From NCBI GenBank assembly GCA_014338185.1, contig QUBV01000038.1, positions 1 to 32,325 on the forward strand: DNA of 32,325 nt, in the 5' to 3' direction. Positions within the stretch are counted from its first letter, which is position 1, and each line of letters begins with the position of its first letter. Below, piece by piece: positions 22,672 to 31,155 of this stretch. The stretch comes from Lysobacterales bacterium. GTDB lineage: Bacteria; Pseudomonadota; Gammaproteobacteria; Xanthomonadales; Rhodanobacteraceae. A model generated the notes under the pieces. The model worked only from the letters and a program-made list of their open reading frames with translations, was not told the DNA's origin and made no database searches. The translations under genes and the position numbers were made by a program.

Positions 22672-24597
22672 ATGCTGCCAGATCGCGATCCAGGCATCGA
22701 GGCGAGACCGCCTGCCAAGCTGCTTGCGCTGCACCGCAAGCGCCTGCGGCAGATCCTGCTGATCGCCATCGCTGCCTTCGCCGTGGTGGCACTCATGAAC
22801 CTGCTGCGCGAACGGACCCTGTTCCTCGCGCTCAACCTCACACTGGCCGCATTGCTGTGGCTCGGACTGCGCTGGAACCGGCATCGGCCGCTTGAACAGG
22901 TGGTGGCGCTGCTCGTGGTGGTGGCGATGACCGGCGTGAGCGTACTCGGCGCGATCGACCAGGGATTGTTCGACGAGGCCTTCATCGCCTATCCCGCCTT
23001 GCTGCTGCTGGCTGGCATGTACGGCTCGCGCCACCTGCTGGTGTTCCTCACCGGCATCATGATCGCATTCCTCGTATTGCTGTTGCTGCTGGACCAGTAC
23101 GGCATCCTGCACAGCGTCGCGCTTGCGCCTGCGCCCACGCGCGTGATCACGATGTCGATGCTGCTCATGATCATCGCGTTCTTCGTGTGGCTGTTGACCG
23201 ATGACCTGCGCCACGCGGTCCAGGACCTCGAAACCGAAAAGCGCGCCCTGCTCGATTCGCACGCACGCATCGAGGTATTGGCCCAGCGCGACAGCCTGAC
23301 CGGGCTGCCCAACCGCGCGCTCGCGCTCGACCGGCTCGACCGCATGCTCGAAATGGCCCGTCGCGAGCGGCGCCCGGTCGCGGTGATGTTTCTCGACCTG
23401 GACAATTTCAAGACCATCAACGACTCGCTCGGCCATCCGGTCGGCGATGCGCTGCTGCGCCAGGTGGCCAGTCGCCTGCAGGCTTGCGTGCGCGAAGGCG
23501 ATACGGTGGCGCGGGTATCGGGCGACGAGTTCCTGATCCTGCTCGGCGACTTCGAGCACGAGGAAGCGATCAGCGCGGTGGTCGCGCAGATCATGCAGGC
23601 GTTGCAGCACAGCTTCATGCTCGACGGCCTCGAAGTGGGCGTGACCGCCTCGCTCGGCATCACGGTGGCGCCACGCGACGGCAACGAGATCGACGCGCTG
23701 CTCAAAAATGCCGACCTGGCCATGTACCGCGCCAAGGATTCGGGCCGCGCCACTTTCCGCTTCTTCGATCCGAGCATGAACGAGAGCGTGCTCGAACAGA
23801 TGCGCATCGGTTCGGCGCTGCGCAGCGCGCTCGCGCGCGATGAACTGCAGGTGCACTACCAGCCCGAGTTCGACCTGCGCAGCGGCCGCATCGTCGGCGC
23901 CGAGGCGTTGCTGCGCTGGCACTCCCCGGAGCTGGGCACGATCGGTCCCGACCGCTTCGTCCCGGTGGCCGAGCGCAGCGGCCTCATCAATGCGCTCGGC
24001 GCATGGGTGCTGCGCCAGGCCTGCGCCGACGCGCAGCGCTGGCGCAGCGAGGGACTGGGCGAACTGACCGTGGCGGTCAACGTGTCACCGCTGCAGTTCC
24101 ATCGTGACGACATCGAGCGCGACGTGGTGCGCGCGCTCGGCGCCACCCAGCTGCCCGGGGCCAACCTCGTGCTCGAGCTCACCGAGTCACTGCTCATGGC
24201 CGACACGCTGCACCTGGAGCAGCTGCTGCAGCGCGTCTCCGCGGCCGGCGTACGCATCGCGATCGACGACTTCGGCACCGGCTACTCGAACCTGGGCTAC
24301 CTGCGCCGCTTCGCGGTGCACCGGCTCAAGATCGACCGCTCGTTCGTCAAGCGCGTATGTGCGAGCGCACACGATGAAGGGCTGGTGCGCGCGATCATCG
24401 AACTGGGCCACTGCCTGGACCTGCAGATCGTCGCCGAAGGCGTGGAAGAGGCCGCCATGCTTCACAAGCTGCAGGGGTTTGGCTGCGAGTACGGCCAGGG
24501 CCTGTACTGGTCGCCGGCGGTGCCGGCGGACCAGTTCATCACGCTCGTGCGCGAACACCAGGCCATGTTCGCGCGCGGCGCCGCCAACGTCGCCTGA
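22672..24597 (+). CDS. Membrane GGDEF-EAL cyclic-di-GMP protein
   Basis: The 641-residue protein has six predicted N-terminal membrane helices (about 27-44, 49-66, 76-94, 102-117, 121-140, 158-175), a short coiled coil (178-205), a GGDEF domain (about 205-370) and an EAL domain (about 385-635). The cyclase signature is SGDEF at 283-287, with an intact inhibitory I-site REGD at 274-277. The EAL site looks complete: Glu411 in EALLRW, NVSPLQF, LELTES, Asp532-Asp533 in DDFGTGYS, KIDRSFV and AEGVEE. Net c-di-GMP phosphodiesterase activity is therefore likely; the Ser variant may or may not cut cyclase activity. The membrane sensor resembles no domain I can name. No strong Shine-Dalgarno precedes the ATG, so the start is moderately certain. 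Confidence 0.93.
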   Translation: MLPDRDPGIEARPPAKLLALHRKRLRQILLIAIAAFAVVALMNLLRERTLFLALNLTLAALLWLGLRWNRHRPLEQVVALLVVVAMTGVSVLGAIDQGLFDEAFIAYPALLLLAGMYGSRHLLVFLTGIMIAFLVLLLLLDQYGILHSVALAPAPTRVITMSMLLMIIAFFVWLLTDDLRHAVQDLETEKRALLDSHARIEVLAQRDSLTGLPNRALALDRLDRMLEMARRERRPVAVMFLDLDNFKTINDSLGHPVGDALLRQVASRLQACVREGDTVARVSGDEFLILLGDFEHEEAISAVVAQIMQALQHSFMLDGLEVGVTASLGITVAPRDGNEIDALLKNADLAMYRAKDSGRATFRFFDPSMNESVLEQMRIGSALRSALARDELQVHYQPEFDLRSGRIVGAEALLRWHSPELGTIGPDRFVPVAERSGLINALGAWVLRQACADAQRWRSEGLGELTVAVNVSPLQFHRDDIERDVVRALGATQLPGANLVLELTESLLMADTLHLEQLLQRVSAAGVRIAIDDFGTGYSNLGYLRRFAVHRLKIDRSFVKRVCASAHDEGLVRAIIELGHCLDLQIVAEGVEEAAMLHKLQGFGCEYGQGLYWSPAVPADQFITLVREHQAMFARGAANVA

Positions 24598-24626
24598 TGC
24601 GCGCGGCGGCGCCACCCACATCCGCC

Positions 24627-26621
24627 TCAGTGCGCGGCCGGCGCGGCGAGGTTCGCGGTGAGGAACGCCAACAGCCGCGTGTACAGCTCCTGCCGGTTCT
24701 CGGCGCGGTAGAAGCCGTGGCCCTCCGCGTCCTTGAGCAGCCATTCATACGGCTTGCCGGCCTTGTCCAGCGCCGCACGCAAGGCCTTGGCCTGGCTTGG
24801 CGGCACGCGCTCGTCACGCCCGCCGACCGCGATCATGAGCGCGGCCTTGATCTTGTCCACGTTGGCGGCCGGTGAACGCGCGCGCAGGTCGGTGCTGTCG
24901 CGACCGAGCACCATTTCCAGGTAGCGCTTGCCGAACAGGCCGCGCGGAATGTCGCCGTCGCGATACATGAGCTCGAGGTCGTACACGCCCACGTAACCGA
25001 TCGCGCAGCGGTACAGGTCGGGTTCGCGTACCACGCCCTCGAGCGCGGCGTAGCCGCCGTAACTCGCACCGTAGATGCACAGGCGCCGCGGATCGGCATA
25101 TCCCTGCTGCACCGCCCAGCGCGTGGCGTCGGTCAGGTCGTCCTGCATGCGCAGACCCCACTGCCGATAGCCGGCGCGCTGGAAGTCGTTGCCATAGCCA
25201 CCCGAGCCGCGGAAGTTGACCTGCAGCACCGCATAACCGCGACTGGCCAGCAACTGCGCTTCGGGATTGAACTCCCAGTAGTCGCGCGGGCCATGCGGGC
25301 CGCCGTGCGGATTGACGATGAGCGGCAGGTTCTTGCCGTCTCCGCCACGCGGCAGCGTGAGGTAGCCGTTGATCTCAAGCCCGTCGCGCGCCTTGAAGCG
25401 CACCGGCTGCATCGTTGCCATCTGCTCCGGCTCGATCCACTTGCGCGCGCTGGCAAGGTACTCGGCGTTCTTCTTGGTCGTGTCGAACAGGTAGAAGTCA
25501 CCGGGGTTGCGGTCGCTGAACACGTGCACGAGACCGAACTTGCCATCCTCGGCGAAGCTGCCGAACACCGCCACCTGGCCCGGAAATGCCTGTTGCAGCG
25601 ACAGCGCGAGGCGCCCGAACTGCGACGCCGTGTCGAACACGTGGACCGCGGTCTTGCCGTCGTAGGTCATCACGCCATAGGCATCCAGGCGGTCGGGCGT
25701 GAGCAGCAACCGACCGGGGTCGGCGCCGCCCTCGTACAACAGCTCGCGCTTGCCATCGCCGAGGTCGATGCGGTACAGCGCATCGGCCTTGTCGGCGCGC
25801 TCGATCGTGGCGTAGAGGTGGCGGTTGTCGCGCGCAAACAGCAGTGGCGTGATGATCGCGCCGCTTTGGTCGGGGTCGTTGAATACGCCCCATTCATCGC
25901 CCTTGCCCGCACGCAGGTACATGACCGGGTTGAGCCTGTCGTTGGGCGCGACCGCCACGCGGACCTTGCCTTCGTGGTCGGCGACGAACGATGCGCCGGC
26001 CTTGGGTCCGACCGCGACGCGCGTGGTCTTGCCGGTGTACACATCCAATAGTTCCGCGCTCGGCGGGGCCTGCTGGCTGTTGCGCCAATCAAAGGTGGCA
26101 ATGAGGATGTGGCGCTCGTCGCCCGGCAGCACGTCGATGACCTGGGCGCTCGCATAGCGCTGCGCGCCGCCGCGCTTGGTGCGCGTTCCCGTCGCGCCGC
26201 CGGCGGCGCGGGAGCCGAACAGTTGCATCGAGCCGGACCCATCGGCATTGATCGCATACAGCTCGCCGGTGGGCTTGGGCCGGTCGACCCCGCCCAGGCG
26301 TTCGGCGACGCTGGCCACGATGCGCGTGTCGTTGACCCACCAGAACTCATCGACGGTGTTCTCGCCAGCCGCGCGGATCGTCGCGGTGCGCTGGTTGGTG
26401 GTGCGGTCGATCACGTACAGCACGGTCGTCTCGTCGAACGGGATCGTCGCCGCGAGGTAACGCCCGCTCGGCGAGATCGCCATCTGCGCGTAGTCGGCAT
26501 TGCGCGTGAAGTCCTCCAGCGGCGGCGGACCCTTGGCCGCGGTGGCGGCCGGTGTCGCGGGTGCCTGGGCCAGACCCAGTGCCGGCAGCAGGGCCAGCGC
26601 GATCAGCGAAAGCCATTTCAT
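24627..26621 (-). CDS. S9 family prolyl-oligopeptidase-type peptidase (second copy, different subtype)
   Basis: The 664-residue exported serine peptidase has a signal peptide (about 1-19, ALLPALGLAQA), a propeller (about 35-390) and an alpha/beta-hydrolase domain with Ser520 (GASYGGYA), Asp603 (GGRDERVP) and His635 (EGHGFY). The oxyanion segment is NPHGGPHGPRD, and NFRGSGGYG replaces the HGSTGYG of the other S9 protein, so the two are distant paralogues rather than a recent duplication. AAGGAG lies 8 bp before the ATG. The gene follows manC by 61 bp on the same strand and may be read from the sugar operon, although it has no obvious part in that pathway. Its stop is 29 bp from the convergent GGDEF-EAL stop. 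Likely role: periplasmic oligopeptide breakdown. Confidence 0.92.
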   Translation of the reverse strand: MKWLSLIALALLPALGLAQAPATPAATAAKGPPPLEDFTRNADYAQMAISPSGRYLAATIPFDETTVLYVIDRTTNQRTATIRAAGENTVDEFWWVNDTRIVASVAERLGGVDRPKPTGELYAINADGSGSMQLFGSRAAGGATGTRTKRGGAQRYASAQVIDVLPGDERHILIATFDWRNSQQAPPSAELLDVYTGKTTRVAVGPKAGASFVADHEGKVRVAVAPNDRLNPVMYLRAGKGDEWGVFNDPDQSGAIITPLLFARDNRHLYATIERADKADALYRIDLGDGKRELLYEGGADPGRLLLTPDRLDAYGVMTYDGKTAVHVFDTASQFGRLALSLQQAFPGQVAVFGSFAEDGKFGLVHVFSDRNPGDFYLFDTTKKNAEYLASARKWIEPEQMATMQPVRFKARDGLEINGYLTLPRGGDGKNLPLIVNPHGGPHGPRDYWEFNPEAQLLASRGYAVLQVNFRGSGGYGNDFQRAGYRQWGLRMQDDLTDATRWAVQQGYADPRRLCIYGASYGGYAALEGVVREPDLYRCAIGYVGVYDLELMYRDGDIPRGLFGKRYLEMVLGRDSTDLRARSPAANVDKIKAALMIAVGGRDERVPPSQAKALRAALDKAGKPYEWLLKDAEGHGFYRAENRQELYTRLLAFLTANLAAPAAH

Positions 26622-26682
26622 CGATGTGACTCCTTCAGGGGTTGGGACGGGTTCGGATCCGGCAGGGCCGTGCGCTGATGCC

Positions 26683-28215
26683 TCACTTGCCAGCGACCCG
26701 GCCATAGCGATCTTCCAGGCGCTCGATGTCATCTTCGCCGAAGTAATCGCCGCACTGCACCTCGATGAGGTGGATGTCGCTGTCGGTGGGGTTCTCGAGC
26801 CGGTGCACCGTGTGCATCGGGATATAGGCCGATTCGTTGCGGTTGAGCATGAACTCGCGCTCGCCGATGCGCACCTTGGCCACGCCCTCGACCACGGTCC
26901 AATGCTCGCTGCGGCGATGGTGCAACTGCAGCGACAGCACGTGGCCGGGCTTGACCGTGAGGCGCTTGACCTTGCAGTCGGCGGCATCCTCGAGCACGGT
27001 GTAGCTGCCCCACGGCCGATGCACGGTCTGGTGCACGCTGGCCGCCGCGTGGTTGTCGGCGCGCAGGCGTTCCACCACCTGCTTGACCGCCTGCGCGCGT
27101 TCGCGGTGCGATACCAGCACCGCATCGCCGGTGTCGACGATCACGAGGTCCTGCACACCCACCGCGGCCACCACGCGACCCTGCGCCTGGATGTAGCAAT
27201 TGGCGCTTTCCACCACCACGGCCTGGCCGTGCACGCGGTTGCCTTCACCATCGGCGGCGTCGAGATCGCTCATCGCCTTCCACGAACCGATGTCGCTCCA
27301 GTCGAAGCCGGCGGGCACCACCGCCACGCGCGGCGCGCGTTCCATGATTGCGTAGTCGATCGAGATGTCGGGCTGGGCCAGGAATGCCTCGCGCGCATAC
27401 TCGATGGGGCTGTCATGGCTGGTGGCCTGCGCATGGCAGGCCTGTGCCGCCGCCAGCACGTCGGGACAGACCTGCGCGGCGACCTCGAGCAAGGTGTCGG
27501 CACGGAAGCAGAACATGCCCGAGTTCCACACGTACTCACCCGAGGCGACGTAGCCTTCGGCGGTCTGCGTGTTGGGCTTCTCGACGAACGCGCGCACCGC
27601 ACGCCCCAGCGGCGCAGGGGTCGCGCCCCGGTCCTCGGCCGCGCAGCTGCAATCGACGCACTCCTGCACCGCGTCGGCGGCATCCGCCAGCGTGCGTGAG
27701 CGGCGCGGCGCAGGCGCGGCGATCGCCTCGCCCATGCGGATGTAGCCGAAGCCGGTTTCGGGATGGGTCGGACGGATGCCGAAGGTGACGAGCCAGCCAT
27801 CGCGCGCGAGGCGCGCGGCACGCGCGGCATCGGCCACGAATGCGTCGAGGTCGCGGATCAGGTGGTCGGCCGGCAGCACCAGCAAGGTCGCATCCGCTGC
27901 GATGTGGTCGCGCGCGTGCAGCGCGGCGAGCACGACCGCGGGCGCGGTGTTGCGCCCGGCCGGTTCGAGCAGGAACGGCAAGCGCTCGAGCGCGACGCCG
28001 GCCTGCGCGTATTCGTCACGGGTGAGGAAGTAGTAGTCACGCCCGGTCACGGTGAGCACGGGCGCGCCGTCGGCGCAGGCCAGCGCGCGCGCGAGCGTCT
28101 TGCCCAGCAGCGACTGGCCATCGCCCATGCGCATGAACGGCTTGGGATAGGCGCTGCGCGACACCGGCCACAGACGCGTACCGGCACCGCCGGACAGGAT
28201 CACGGGAACGAGCAT
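26683..28215 (-). CDS. manC: Mannose-1-phosphate guanylyltransferase / mannose-6-phosphate isomerase
   Basis: This type II fusion (also called xanB or algA) makes mannose-6-phosphate from fructose-6-phosphate and then GDP-mannose from mannose-1-phosphate. The N-terminal transferase has GGAGTRLWPVSR at 9-20, the lysine region YPKPF, and FVEKP near 210. The C-terminal cupin isomerase has the metal motif HHRRSEHW (from His432) and ENPTDSDIHLIEVQCGDY near the end. At 510 residues it is about 30-40 longer than usual. The extra length falls mainly at about 164-207, before FVEKP, and includes the cysteine cluster CVDCSC (186-191). It lies 39 bp after rmlD, so it probably belongs to the rml transcription unit and supplies mannose or derived sugars for LPS or exopolysaccharide. 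Confidence 0.94.
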   Translation of the reverse strand: MLVPVILSGGAGTRLWPVSRSAYPKPFMRMGDGQSLLGKTLARALACADGAPVLTVTGRDYYFLTRDEYAQAGVALERLPFLLEPAGRNTAPAVVLAALHARDHIAADATLLVLPADHLIRDLDAFVADAARAARLARDGWLVTFGIRPTHPETGFGYIRMGEAIAAPAPRRSRTLADAADAVQECVDCSCAAEDRGATPAPLGRAVRAFVEKPNTQTAEGYVASGEYVWNSGMFCFRADTLLEVAAQVCPDVLAAAQACHAQATSHDSPIEYAREAFLAQPDISIDYAIMERAPRVAVVPAGFDWSDIGSWKAMSDLDAADGEGNRVHGQAVVVESANCYIQAQGRVVAAVGVQDLVIVDTGDAVLVSHRERAQAVKQVVERLRADNHAAASVHQTVHRPWGSYTVLEDAADCKVKRLTVKPGHVLSLQLHHRRSEHWTVVEGVAKVRIGEREFMLNRNESAYIPMHTVHRLENPTDSDIHLIEVQCGDYFGEDDIERLEDRYGRVAGK

Positions 28216-28254
28216 GCATCAACTCCTGCAACGCCCGGCGCCGGCACGGGCGCT

Positions 28255-29163
28255 TCAGGGCTGGGGGTGGAGGGCCAGTTCGGCGAGCACTTCATCCAGC
28301 CCGACCGTCCAATCGGGCAATTCTAGCCCGAACCGGTCCCTGAGCCTTGTGCAGTCGAGCACGGAACAGGCCGGTCGCCGGGCACGCGTGGGGTAGTCGG
28401 CGCTGGCAATCGGCACCACCCGCGGGACACGCGCCAGCAGGCCGCGCGCGTGGGCGCGCGCGACGATCGCGCTCGCGAACCCGTGCCAGCTCGCGCGACC
28501 CGCGGCGACCACATGCAGTGTGTGGCTGTGGTCACGCCAGCGCGCGAGCACGTGCGCGCTGGCCTGCGCGATCCAGTGCGCGGGGGTCGGTGCGCCGACC
28601 TGGTCGGCGACCACGCGCAGCTCGTCGCGCTCGTGTGCCAGGCGCAGCATCGTGCGCAGGAAGTTGTGCCCGCGTGGCGCATACACCCAGGCCGTACGCA
28701 GGATCAGGTGGTCCGCGCCGCTCGCGCGCAGCGCTTGCTCGCCCGCGAGCTTGCTGCGTCCGTACACACCCAGCGGCGCCGTCGCATCCTCCTCGCGGTA
28801 GGGCCGCTGTGCGCTGCCGTCGAACACGTAGTCGGTCGAGTAATGGACCACGCGCGCGCGCTGCGCCGCGGCCCAGGCGCCGAGTTCGGCCAGCGCCTGG
28901 TGGTTGATCCGCTCGGCCTGCTGCGGCTCGTCCTCGGCGCGGTCGACCGCGGTGTACGCGGCGGCGTTGACGATGAGGCGTGGCGCCGCGTGCGCCAGTG
29001 CCTGCGCCAGCGACGCCGGATCGGCCAGGTCGGCGCGCAGGCAGGCCGAGCCATCGGCCGCGACGCCGTCGCGCGTCGCAGCCACGACTTCGCCCAGCGG
29101 CTGCAATGCCGCGCGCAGCGCATGCCCGACCTGACCGTTGGCGCCGAGCAGGAGGATCCTCAC
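28255..29163 (-). CDS. rmlD: dTDP-4-dehydrorhamnose reductase
   Basis: RmlD reduces dTDP-4-keto-L-rhamnose with NAD(P)H to dTDP-L-rhamnose, the final step of the pathway. The 302-residue short-chain dehydrogenase fold has the nucleotide loop GANGQVG at 7-13, YSTDYVFDG near 108-116, and the catalytic Tyr134-xxx-Lys138 (YGRSK). I chose the GTG at 29163 because the conserved VRILLLGANGQVG strand starts there and GGGA lies a suitable distance upstream; a TTG nine codons earlier is the main alternative. It follows rmlC by 57 bp and precedes manC by 39 bp on the same strand. Confidence 0.95.
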   Translation of the reverse strand: MRILLLGANGQVGHALRAALQPLGEVVAATRDGVAADGSACLRADLADPASLAQALAHAAPRLIVNAAAYTAVDRAEDEPQQAERINHQALAELGAWAAAQRARVVHYSTDYVFDGSAQRPYREEDATAPLGVYGRSKLAGEQALRASGADHLILRTAWVYAPRGHNFLRTMLRLAHERDELRVVADQVGAPTPAHWIAQASAHVLARWRDHSHTLHVVAAGRASWHGFASAIVARAHARGLLARVPRVVPIASADYPTRARRPACSVLDCTRLRDRFGLELPDWTVGLDEVLAELALHPQP

Positions 29164-29220
29164 CGACCGGTCCCGATCCGTGCGCGGCAACGCCCTGGCG
29201 TGGACACCGGCACGGCGCGC

Positions 29221-29784
29221 TCAGCCCGGCGCCACGTACGCCGGCAGACGCTCGCGTGGCACCTCGGCGAGGAATGGCGTGCGCTGGTCCTTGTCCGACA
29301 GCAGCGGCTGCGCGAGCGGCCAGTCGATGGCGAGCTGCGCATCGTTCCAGCGGATGCCGGCATCGAACTCGCGTTGGTACAGCGCCGTGCACTGATAGGT
29401 GAAGGTGGCCTGCTCCGACAGCACCACGAAGCCATGCGCGAAGCCTTCCGGGATCCAGAAATGGCGCTTGTTGTCGGCCGACAGGATCGCCGCCACCCAC
29501 TGCCCGAAGGTGGGTGAACCCACGCGGATGTCGACCGCGACGTCGTAGACCTCGCCTTCGAGCACGTTGACGAGCTTGCCTTGCGGCTGCGGCCACTGGT
29601 AGTGCAGGCCGCGCAGCACGCCGTGCGCCGAACGCGACACGTTGCATTGCACGAAGTCGAGATCGAGCCCCGCTGCAGCGAATTTGCCGGCGTGGAAGCT
29701 CTCGTAGAAGAAGCCGCGCGCATCGCCATGCACGACCGGCTCGATCACCACGCAGCCGGGCAGGGCGGTCTGGATCAGCTTCAC
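29221..29784 (-). CDS. rmlC: dTDP-4-dehydrorhamnose 3,5-epimerase
   Basis: RmlC epimerises carbons 3 and 5 of dTDP-4-keto-6-deoxyglucose. The 187-residue cupin has the family motifs GVLRGLHYQ with the catalytic His61, [11 protein letters not shown] near 112-122, and the Tyr130 region TFTYQCT. The length is normal. The start is a GTG at 29784 that overlaps the rmlA stop as GTGA, so the two are translationally coupled; the open frame extends further upstream only as a shadow of rmlA. Ends APG at 29221. Confidence 0.95.
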   Translation of the reverse strand: MKLIQTALPGCVVIEPVVHGDARGFFYESFHAGKFAAAGLDLDFVQCNVSRSAHGVLRGLHYQWPQPQGKLVNVLEGEVYDVAVDIRVGSPTFGQWVAAILSADNKRHFWIPEGFAHGFVVLSEQATFTYQCTALYQREFDAGIRWNDAQLAIDWPLAQPLLSDKDQRTPFLAEVPRERLPAYVAPG

Positions 29785-30665
29785 GCGCCGCGCCCCAGCC
29801 GCACCATGCGCTGCAGGTACTGGCCATAGCCGTTCTTGGCCAGCGGCGCGGCCAGCCGCAGCACCTGCTCGGCATCGATCCAGCCACTCTGGAATGCGAT
29901 CTCCTCGGGACAGCACACCTTCAGTCCCTGCCGCTTCTCGATCGTCTCGACGTAGTTCGACGCCTCGACGAGCGATTCGTGGGTGCCGGTGTCGAGCCAG
30001 GCATAGCCGCGACCCAGCTTTTCGAGCATGAGCTTGCCGGCGTCGAGATAACGGCGGTTGAGGTCGGTGATTTCGAGCTCGCCACGCGCGGACGGCTTGA
30101 GCGCGGCTGCGTGCTCGCACACCGCCGCGTCGTAGAAATACAGCCCGGTGACGGCCCAGTTCGAGCGCGGCTGCACAGGCTTTTCCTCGAGACCGACGAC
30201 GCGACCCGAGACATCGAACTCGGCCACGCCGTAGCGCTCGGGATCACGCACCCAGTAGCCGAACACGGTCGCGCCGTCCTCGCGAGCGGCCGCGCGCGCG
30301 AGCTGTTCGGTGAAGCCATGGCCGTAGAAGATGTTGTCGCCGAGCACGAGGCAGCTGGGCCGGCCGGCGACGAACTCACGCCCGATCAGGAACGCCTGGG
30401 CGAGACCGTCGGGCGAGGGTTGCACCGCATAGTGGATCGAGATGCCCCACTGCGAGCCGTCGCCGAGCAGGCGCTGGAACAGGGCCTGCTCGTGGGGTGT
30501 GTTGATGACCAGCACCTCGCGGATGCCGGCCAGCATCAGCGTCGACAGCGGGTAGTAGATCATCGGCTTGTCGTACACCGGCAGCAGTTGCTTGCTCACT
30601 GCCTGCGTCACCGGGTACAGCCGCGTGCCGGAACCACCGGCAAGGATGATGCCGCGACGGGTCAT
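29781..30665 (-). CDS. rmlA: Glucose-1-phosphate thymidylyltransferase
   Basis: RmlA joins dTTP and glucose-1-phosphate to give dTDP-glucose, the first and feedback-inhibited step of dTDP-rhamnose synthesis. The 294-residue protein has [11 protein letters not shown] near 10-20, the lysine segment [29 protein letters not shown] near 110, [20 protein letters not shown] and the C-terminal GYGQYL. I chose ATG 30665, which gives the standard [11 protein letters not shown] start; ATG 30695 would add ten residues and neither start has a strong ribosome site. The promoter probably lies at the palindrome 30726-30739. rmlB, normally adjacent, is about 0.5 kb away beyond an opposing gene. Confidence 0.95.
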   Translation of the reverse strand: MTRRGIILAGGSGTRLYPVTQAVSKQLLPVYDKPMIYYPLSTLMLAGIREVLVINTPHEQALFQRLLGDGSQWGISIHYAVQPSPDGLAQAFLIGREFVAGRPSCLVLGDNIFYGHGFTEQLARAAAREDGATVFGYWVRDPERYGVAEFDVSGRVVGLEEKPVQPRSNWAVTGLYFYDAAVCEHAAALKPSARGELEITDLNRRYLDAGKLMLEKLGRGYAWLDTGTHESLVEASNYVETIEKRQGLKVCCPEEIAFQSGWIDAEQVLRLAAPLAKNGYGQYLQRMVRLGRGA

Positions 30666-30725
30666 GCTGGACTCACTGTGCAGGGACGACGCCATGGGTT
30701 GGATTGTGCGGGCGCGGCGAACCGT

Positions 30726-30739
30726 CGATGTTAACATCG
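30726..30739. promoter_or_regulatory. Perfect 14-bp palindrome in the divergent rmlA / lipoprotein region
   Basis: CGATGTTAACATCG is a perfect palindrome and the most A+T-rich patch nearby. On each strand it contains TAACAT, a -10-like hexamer, so it could serve as a two-way promoter or as a regulator site, or both. On the minus strand the hexamer lies 62 bp before the rmlA ATG at 30665 (32 bp before ATG 30695); on the plus strand about 76 bp before the lipoprotein ATG. Confidence 0.45.
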
Positions 30740-30813
30740 TTGCCGCCAGTCCCATGCGCACGCGGCGCTTGCGCGCGTGGCCCGGTCACTGGCGCGACCC
30801 CGGGGGAAGGCAC

Positions 30814-31140
30814 ATGGGCATGATCGGCTGGCAGGTGTGCGTCGTGGCGGCGGCGATGCTGCTGGGCGGCTGCCGCGCCGGGGCCGACGCGCAGGCGCAG
30901 GCACAGGCCTGCATCGACGAGGTGGCGGCGATCCTCGACCAGGCCTATGCCGACCTCGGCTCGCCACCCGTGACCGACCGTGCGGTGTTCGAACGGGTGG
31001 TGCGCCAGGCACGGCCGCGGCTGCTCGAATTCATGCCCGCGCACCCGCAGGGCACGTTCTCGACCAGCATCATGGCCAACGACATCCGCATCTGGGTGCG
31101 CTGCGACGACCAGGAGCTCAGCCACGCCTGGATGCCGTGA
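30814..31140 (+). CDS. Small putative lipoprotein of unknown function
   Basis: I do not recognise this 108-residue protein. Its N-terminus is a short signal (about 1-19) ending in the lipobox-like LGGC, so it is probably lipid-anchored. The mature part is about 88 residues, mostly helical (ACIDEVAAILDQAYADL), with two more cysteines, one in ACIDEV and one in VRCDD, that may form a disulfide. GGGGGAAGG lies just before the ATG at 30814; the ATG at 30820 is an equally good start. It sits alone on the plus strand between rmlA (divergent) and rmlB (convergent, 15 bp between stops, with a 12-bp GC palindrome at 31141-31152). Coding is supported by the ribosome site, signal peptide and lack of a competing gene. 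Confidence 0.7.
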   Translation: MGMIGWQVCVVAAAMLLGGCRAGADAQAQAQACIDEVAAILDQAYADLGSPPVTDRAVFERVVRQARPRLLEFMPAHPQGTFSTSIMANDIRIWVRCDDQELSHAWMP

Positions 31141-31155
31141 GCCGCGCGCGGCCGC

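Noticed and set aside
18788-26621. Recent duplication of two S9 peptidase genes
   Set aside because: The two proteins share only general fold and motif positions (for example HGSTGYG versus RGSGGYG), so they are distant members of the family.
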